Source: Dipteris shenzhenensis (Eukaryota > Polypodiophyta > Polypodiopsida > Gleicheniales). Taken from it: a DNA stretch of 64,000 bases. The notes beneath the pieces were generated by a model. It was not told where the DNA came from, made no database searches, and was given only the letters and a program-made list of their open reading frames with translations. Position 1 is the first letter of the stretch. The number at the start of each line of letters is the position of its first letter. A program made the position numbers and the translations under genes. The stretch is from the NCBI GenBank assembly GCA_047967505.1, contig CM106538.1, one strand, 5' to 3'. Positions 57,615 to 64,000 of the stretch are shown in pieces.

Positions 57615-60600
57615 ATGCCTCGCTCCCGTTCCTCCTCCTCCCCCGCCCGCCCAGCTCCTCCCCCTGCCCCCTCTCATGCCGCCCCAGCTAACGGCGCCGC
57701 AGCTAACCCAGGTACCTCCAAATGAACGCATCACAGAGCTCTCTCTCATTCAATCTTGTTTGCTTTCACGCTCAACGAATTCTTCAAGCACTAGCTTTGG
57801 CCTCACCATCTAGCTCATCCTTCCTGATGGATTCCGTCCCTCATCAGCTATGGCCGTCTCTGAGTTCTTTGCACCGTTTCTCCAGGTTTCTCTTCCCCCG
57901 ATTCTAGCCCCCTCCGTGCCTCGCAGCAGTCCTCCGATGGCCCCCGCCGTGACCGCCAGCGAGCAGGCCCCTCCCAACGACGCCGCCGATCGCGCAGCTC
58001 TGGCCCTTCCTCCTCCGGCTACAGCTCCCCCCTCGACCTTGGCACCCCGGCTTCTTCGCAATTCGCTCGTGGAACGTATCCTTGTGCATTGCGATCTTCA
58101 CTTTGCTCTCTGTATTATCGGTATGCGTTTGATACCATTTGCTATTCTGGTGGATCAAGAACGCGCATTTGGTTTTCCTTCATCCATTATCAAGACCTTC
58201 CTACCAGCGCAACGACGCCAGCGTTCCATCTTCGGGGCCCCGGCAGAACAGGCAGCCTGCTACTCCGAGTAGCTTCAGTGACCCTCAAGAAGTACATCCA
58301 AATTAACTCGCATGATTTGCAAGGCTGACTTCTAAGGCTAGCTTTCAAGTTCCCATGTCCGAATTTTAGAACTCTGAATTCGAAAATCTCTTGATCCAGG
58401 GTCGCCCATCTTCAGAGGGAGATTTGGATGCACCTCCACCGACGCTAGTTTGGGGGACCAATATCAGCGTCCAAGATGTAAACCAAGCAGTGCAGCGTTT
58501 CCTGAGGAACTACCGAGACAGCCCAACAGACTTCGAGGCAAAATATCTTCAACTTCTGGAGCAGGTAGTACTTTGCCTTGTTTGGTTTCCTGTGAGCATG
58601 GTCAAGCACAGGACGTACTGAAGACGGTATGTGCAGGTGCTCCTAGACTCTGTGCTGCCTTTAATGCTTGCTGCATTTGTTTCTTGTCAGGTTATGGAAG
58701 TCGAAGGAGATTCTTTAAACATCAACGCAAGAAATATACTAGATTACGACGAAGATCTGTACGTCAAAATGGTTAGATATCCGTTAGAAGTCCTTGCGAT
58801 TTTCGACATTGTTCTAATGGATATGGCAGTGCGCCTCAAACCCCTCTGGGAAAAGCACATTCAGGTAACCTCGAGATTACTTTGCTGCAAGGCCTTGCAC
58901 ATTCTTGCCTCTTGCACGTTGTTAATTGGGTGGTATGGTGCTACAGTAATTGATACACTCTCTTCATTCCGCAACGTCCAGTGCTCAAAAGGAAGAGTGG
59001 AAACCCCAGTAGCCCAAAGCCATCCACAAGGCATCTTCTAGGCAGGCTGGCTGCTCTATTTGAGTCACCAAGGTGATCCTTTGCTACAAAGTAAGAAACC
59101 GGCCTTAGACTGTTCGCTACATATGCAAACTTTCCGGACAGCCAGTGAACTGGGTTGTTCACCTTTTCATGGTTGCTTTTCATTGTCCTCCCAGCCAATC
59201 TTGGTTTCGCTATCCCTCAGCTGTGGATTTCAAGCAGAGCCGGTCTCTTTTAGCTAGTTTCATTCCTGACAATTATATGGACATCATGGCTTTGAAGGAG
59301 ATATGAAAGGAGTGTTCCTTGTAAGACTTGACGGAACTTTAGAATTTTGAGCCCAGATCTCTAGTTCTCAGCATGATGCTTACTAATGGCATTTGGAAAG
59401 GTTTGAAGAGTAACCAATGAGCATCAATTCTTATACATTTGCTATCATATTTTAGAGGCTTTTAAAGCTGTTTATTATCCTTGTTTAAAATGTCCTGAAC
59501 CTGCCAGGAATTTATGGTCTTACTATGTTGTCCTTGTCCGGATGCTGTAGTGTATCAGTTCTTGGCTATCAAATTTCTGAGTACATGGTTAAAGTTTGTT
59601 GCTTCCAACTTTAAGGGGTCCGACAGTGCTCAATAAGCTTCTTTGGTTGTGCTATTTCAGGCCAGAATCTTTAATTTGAGGGACTCTGTAAACATGCGAG
59701 ACCTGAATCCATCTGGTGAGTCTCGTCAAGGATCCTTCTATTGCATAAAAAGAACTGTCCTTCTATTCCATAATAAGAACTGTCCGAGTGGCTAATGCTG
59801 TAGCATGGGATGAAGTTGGTTGCAACTCCATGTAATCAAACCTCTGATTTTGGATTTTTGATTTTAGTGGGTAGGGCTGTGTGGTCAACCTCTTCTGTAT
59901 TTTTCTGTTTTTGTCACAGATATTGAGAAGATGGTTTCAGTGAAAGGCATGATTATTCGATGCAGTTCTATCATTCCAGAGATCAAGGAGTCATTTTTCC
60001 GGTGCCTTGTTTGTGGCTATTCACCTCCCCCATCAGGCGTTGACAGAGGTAGTGCCATGCCTCGTAGATCTACAAAATCATGTGTATCATCACTCTGAAA
60101 CTGTGTTGTATTAGTCTAAAAAATGTTCTAGGGCTCCAATCCCTTGGACTTGCTGCATTAAAACATCTTTCACACTTTCAAAATAGAGAATGAAGATGAG
60201 GTCGAAAGCATGCGAAACTGATTATGCCTGCACTGGTTATGACAATGTCATTTCCTAGGTCGAGTAGAGGAGCCTAACCGCTGTGGAAGACCAGAGTGTG
60301 CTGCTTTAAATTCTATGGCTCTCATCCACAACAGATGTAGGTGAGTACTCTGAACAATGTCGTGCGTCACATTGCTTGCACAAATCTATATTTCGTATAG
60401 TCTGAATTAATGTTTCCCTAACTAAAGCAAGCAAATTTCATGGTTGGCCATGTGCTGCAGGTTTGCTGACAAACAAATAGTGCGTCTGCAAGAGACACCT
60501 GATGCTATTCCTGAAGGTGAAACGCCTCACACTGTAAGCTTGCTTATGCATGACAAACTCGTGGATGCTGCTAAACCTGGTGATCGTGTGGAGGTGTGAT

Positions 60601-63600
60601 GCAGCCCCCTTGATTCTGTTTGAGTTAGAAATGATTAATTTTTTGTAAGTGGATCTCCTTGCAATGTTAGCTTAGACTTGGCTGTCAGTCCTTTTCAAAC
60701 CCATCCGATATACTCGTTCATCAGGTGACTGGAGTATTCAGGGCAATGTCCGTTCGGGTGGGACCCACTCAAAGGACATTAAGGTCTCTTTTTAAGGTAT
60801 CCGTTCTCAACAATGTCCGTTCTCTATGTTATCAAGTAGTGATCCCTTCAAGTCAGTTCCTTGATCTAGTATGTATGGATGCCTGACAGACCTATATAGA
60901 CTGCCTTCACTTGAAGAAGGGAGACAAAGGGCGGCTGCAGTCTGAGGATCAGATGGAACGTGATGTGGAGAGTGAAAATTTTGCTTCCTTTTCAGAGGGT
61001 GATACCTCACCTTTGGAACACGAGGAGCAGGTAGACCTCGTTTCAATTTTTTCAATTGCAATTCAGAGGATAGAGATTGTGCCTTAACGATTGATCTGTT
61101 CTCTACCAATGCAGGTTCAGAAATTGAAGGAGCTATCTAGACTGCCAGACATATATGAAAGACTCACAAAGTCTCTAGCTCCTAGTATTTGGGAGCTTGA
61201 GGACATTAAAAAAGGACTTTTATGCCAGGTATGTTTCCCAACCAGACTTTCTCTGTTTTGACTGTTATTGTCCGCTATTTAAAAGCTGATAAGGGGCGCC
61301 ATCCTGTTGTGCTGTCACGATATGCAGCTTTTTGGGGGATCTATTAAGAAGCTGAATTCAGGTGCTTCCTTCAGGGGAGACATGAATGTACTTTTAGTTG
61401 GCGATCCTGGAACAAGCAAGTCTCAGTTGCTGCAGTATGTGCACAAACTTGCACCGAGAGGTATCTACACTAGTGGGAGAGGCTCTTCTGCAGTTGGTCT
61501 AACAGCTTATGTGACGAAAGACCCCGAAACCAAAGAAACGGTAATATCTCCACCTGATAACGCTGGAGGCTAAAAATTTATAAATCATAACAGCTACATA
61601 GCTTTGAATCGTGTTACAGCTTGCTCAATCGTTATTTCTGCATGAAATCATTAAACATCTCAGACACTGTGGCCACTTAAGGTAGTCTCTGTTCCTGATT
61701 TAATCAATTAAGCATCATGGTAGCTTGTGATTCTATAGCAGTTGGAATCAGTCGATTATTGCACAGGCAGGATTCAAATAGAATGAGATGACCTTTGCTT
61801 TCCAACATAGCATATCAAAAAATGAGAGGAATTTATCTGCCAAGCTCGTGTGTTATTTAAAGGAAATGTCCCCGAGACTACTCATTCATTGTTATTCCCT
61901 CAGGTTCTCGAAAGTGGGGCTTTGGTTTTGAGTGATCGTGGGATCTGCTGCATTGACGAGTTCGATAAAATGTCGGACAATGCTCGTAGCATGCTGCATG
62001 AGGTAACTATGAAGGAGATTGTCATTGCATCCTTGGTATGCGTTGTTACTCTTCATACGAAAGAGTTACTGCCTAGAGAAAATCCCATCTCGGACCAGCT
62101 TGTAAGTAGTTTACAGTCTCTCGTAAAGCCTGCTCGCGGTTATGCTCTGTTTCAGGTCATGGAGCAGCAAACGGTTTCAGTGGCTAAATCTGGCATCATT
62201 GCGACGCTTAATGCCCGAACATCCGTACTTGCTTGCGCTAATCCCAGTGGTTCACGTTACAACCCGCGAATGTCTGTCATCGACAATATCCAGCTGCCGC
62301 CAACTCTCCTGTCCAGGTACGCACACTGCTCGACGTCTTTGTCATCTTTGGACGAATTGCTTTGCGATTTTGACACCAACTGAAAGCTGTTTCCAGATTC
62401 GATTTAATATACCTGGTCCTTGACAAACCGGATGAGCAAACAGATCGGAGGCTGGCTAGGCATTTGGTTGCTCTTCATTACGAAGATCCGGAGGTGATAG
62501 TTTTCTGCCCAGAAGTCTTTCGATAGCTATATATAGGTTAATGTTTGTCTGGAGAAGACATTGGTACGTTTATGTGAAGTCCGATGGCAAATCAAGCCGG
62601 AGAACACGATTTCACCCGATTACTCTTGCCAATCTCCCGATTGTTGAGTTTAGACATTTTCTGATTGCAGGTTCACACTCAAGACGCATTAGATTTGTCC
62701 ACCCTCACTGCCTATATTACTTACGCTCGACAACATATTCACCCAAAGCTCTCTGATGAAGCTGCTGAAGATCTCATCAGTGGATATGTAGCCATGAGAA
62801 GGAAAGGGAACTTCCCAGGAAGCAGCAAGAAGGTTAGAAGCTAGGATGAGCATGAACTAGGACACGATTTGCTTTCTTATTTCTAATCTGTAGGGGCCGA
62901 TTGTTCTTGGGGGTTTGCGCAGGTGATAACTGCGACACCTCGTCAGCTCGAGTCTCTGATACGCATAAGCGAAGCATTGGCGCGCATCCGATATTCCGAA
63001 CTGGTATTTTAGTTGCAAGCTAAAGCTAAAAGTATGTTGAATCGTGCCTTATAGAACTGCAGCCACATCGTAACGGAGGGCGCGTTGCAGGTTGAAAGAT
63101 GTGATGCGGCTGAAGCATTGCGGCTGTTGGAGGTTGCCCTTCAGCAGTCTGCCACGGATCATTCCACCGGTTTGATTGCACTCTTCACCATGTCCCCGCA
63201 TATCCAAGAGCGATTTCAGCTCACGTGAGTCTTTGGAGATGCTCACCTGGTGGTTGTAACTGCGCGCAGGGACGATTGATATGGATCTTATAACAACGGG
63301 CGTCTCTGCCAGCGAGAGAATAAGGAGAGCAAGTCTAGTAGCCGCAGTCCGCAGTCTGATCGCCGACAAGATGCAAGCTGGAGGGGCGGCCATGAGAGTG
63401 ACACAGGTAATGTGTCGAATGGCACAAATCCAGCAGGGGCTATGCTTGACACAAACTGGTCAATTTCACTGAATGTTGCAATGGATTTTGCAGCTGCTTG
63501 AGGAGTTGCGCAAGGATAGCAGTGCAGAAGTGAACCTCCAAGACGTAAGCTGTGGAATTTTGTGTTGATTTGAAGGCAAGGATTGTCGAGGATTGTACAT

Positions 63601-63712
63601 ATTTGTAATCGCCAATCTGTTGTTTTCTTGCTTTCAGCTTCGAACTGCGCTTGGGAACCTTGCAAGCGAAGGATTTGTTAGCGTACACGGGGATAACATC
63701 AAGCGATTGTAA
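57615..63712 (+). CDS. MCM4: MCM4, DNA replication licensing helicase subunit
   Basis: Exons: 57615-57711, 57886-58075, 58195-58291, 58400-58564, 58691-58864, 59661-59715, 59920-60048, 60259-60340, 60461-60593, 60725-60796, 60890-61030, 61115-61228, 61328-61540, 61904-62002, 62156-62316, 62397-62493, 62671-62832, 62923-63003, 63091-63169, 63270-63406, 63494-63544, 63638-63712. They total 2604 nt (867 residues, normal for plant MCM4). All junctions are GT-AG and in phase. The Ser/Pro/Arg-rich N-tail ([14 protein letters not shown]) is MCM4-like. A zinc ribbon (CLVCG ... CGRPEC), Walker [10 protein letters not shown], Walker [11 protein letters not shown] and arginine finger SRFD are present. 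It is one of six subunits of the nuclear MCM2-7 helicase that unwinds DNA at replication forks. It appears intact; E2F sites lie upstream. Confidence 0.96.
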
Positions 63713-64000
63713 CATCTGACTAGCAAAATCTGCATCCTCTTCTCCTTCTTGTAAAATATACGATGCTTTTGAGGATTTGACCATCTATGAACATGGTCCC
63801 CAAACACAAATGGGCAGTTATAAAAAAAGCAAGTAGTGATTAGTATAGACTTTGTGCTTCTGGTGTTTTGGATCTTCAATTCACCAACCCGAGATTTGAC
63901 TTCCTCACATATCAAAGTGTCTCAGAAAAAAGGGAAGTTTTATGTTAAACACAAATGGGCAGTTTGTGGTGTTATCCAAAATGATTTGTACAAGTTTTAT
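63713..64000. other. MCM4 3' region
   Basis: This is the presumed 3' UTR and downstream sequence. CACAAATGGGCAGTT occurs twice (about 63805 and 63952). No further gene is visible before the window ends. Confidence 0.5.

Noticed and set aside
57810-58158. Minus-strand Arg/Gly-rich frames opposite MCM4 exon 2
   Set aside because: They are shadows of the GC-rich Ser/Pro/Arg coding sequence on the plus strand.
58631-59041. Long open frame extending past MCM4 exon 5
   Set aside because: It reads through the donor at 58864 into the intron; MCM4 similarity stops at that donor and resumes at 59661.

Overview
The window is nuclear DNA of a land plant. The evidence is an intron-rich MCM4 replication-helicase gene with GT-AG introns and E2F-type promoter sites, plus plant-style Ty1/Copia elements (initiator tRNA-Met primer sites), Ty3/Gypsy elements and an L1-type LINE. 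The species cannot be fixed from sequence alone; a seedless plant is my guess, from the compact MCM4 introns and the unusual gene set in the middle of the window. More than half of the window is mobile DNA, most of it broken.

Layout. 1-5323: a nearly complete, decayed Copia element (minus strand). 5324-11704: minisatellites, a relic of a Gypsy element (LTR, primer site and integrase fragment) and sequence without recognisable genes. 11705-13047: a small five-exon gene of unknown function, assembled here from splice signals. 13048-16255: non-coding, with a perfect 19-bp inverted repeat. 16256-29906: the most interesting part, a stretch of 13.65 kb bounded by 24-bp inverted repeats that match at 23 of 24 positions. 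29907-43640: a degraded LINE (minus strand) split by two Copia elements, one inserted in the LTR of the other. 44396-56416: a 12-kb Gypsy element with LTRs and a perfect 5-bp target duplication. 57486-63712: E2F sites and a complete 22-exon MCM4 gene.

The 16256-29906 stretch holds a leftward gene for a DDE-type transposase-like protein (DUF7869-like, by memory of the motif) with a possible reader-like C-terminus. Rightward it carries a ParB-like/DNA-methylase-like gene, an FCP1-type HAD phosphatase-like gene and a SET-domain gene. About thirty copies of a palindrome with core GATCGGTTTTAAAACCGATC lie in the spacers and in one intron. I infer a large, undescribed DNA transposon that carried its own chromatin-modifying genes and is now dead: all its genes have stops or frameshifts. 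Nearly all the in-frame stops could be single C-to-T changes in CG or CHG context, as expected after long cytosine methylation.

MCM4 appears to be the only clearly intact conserved host gene. Coordinates of exons, domains and boundaries were read by eye; no alignment or database search was run.
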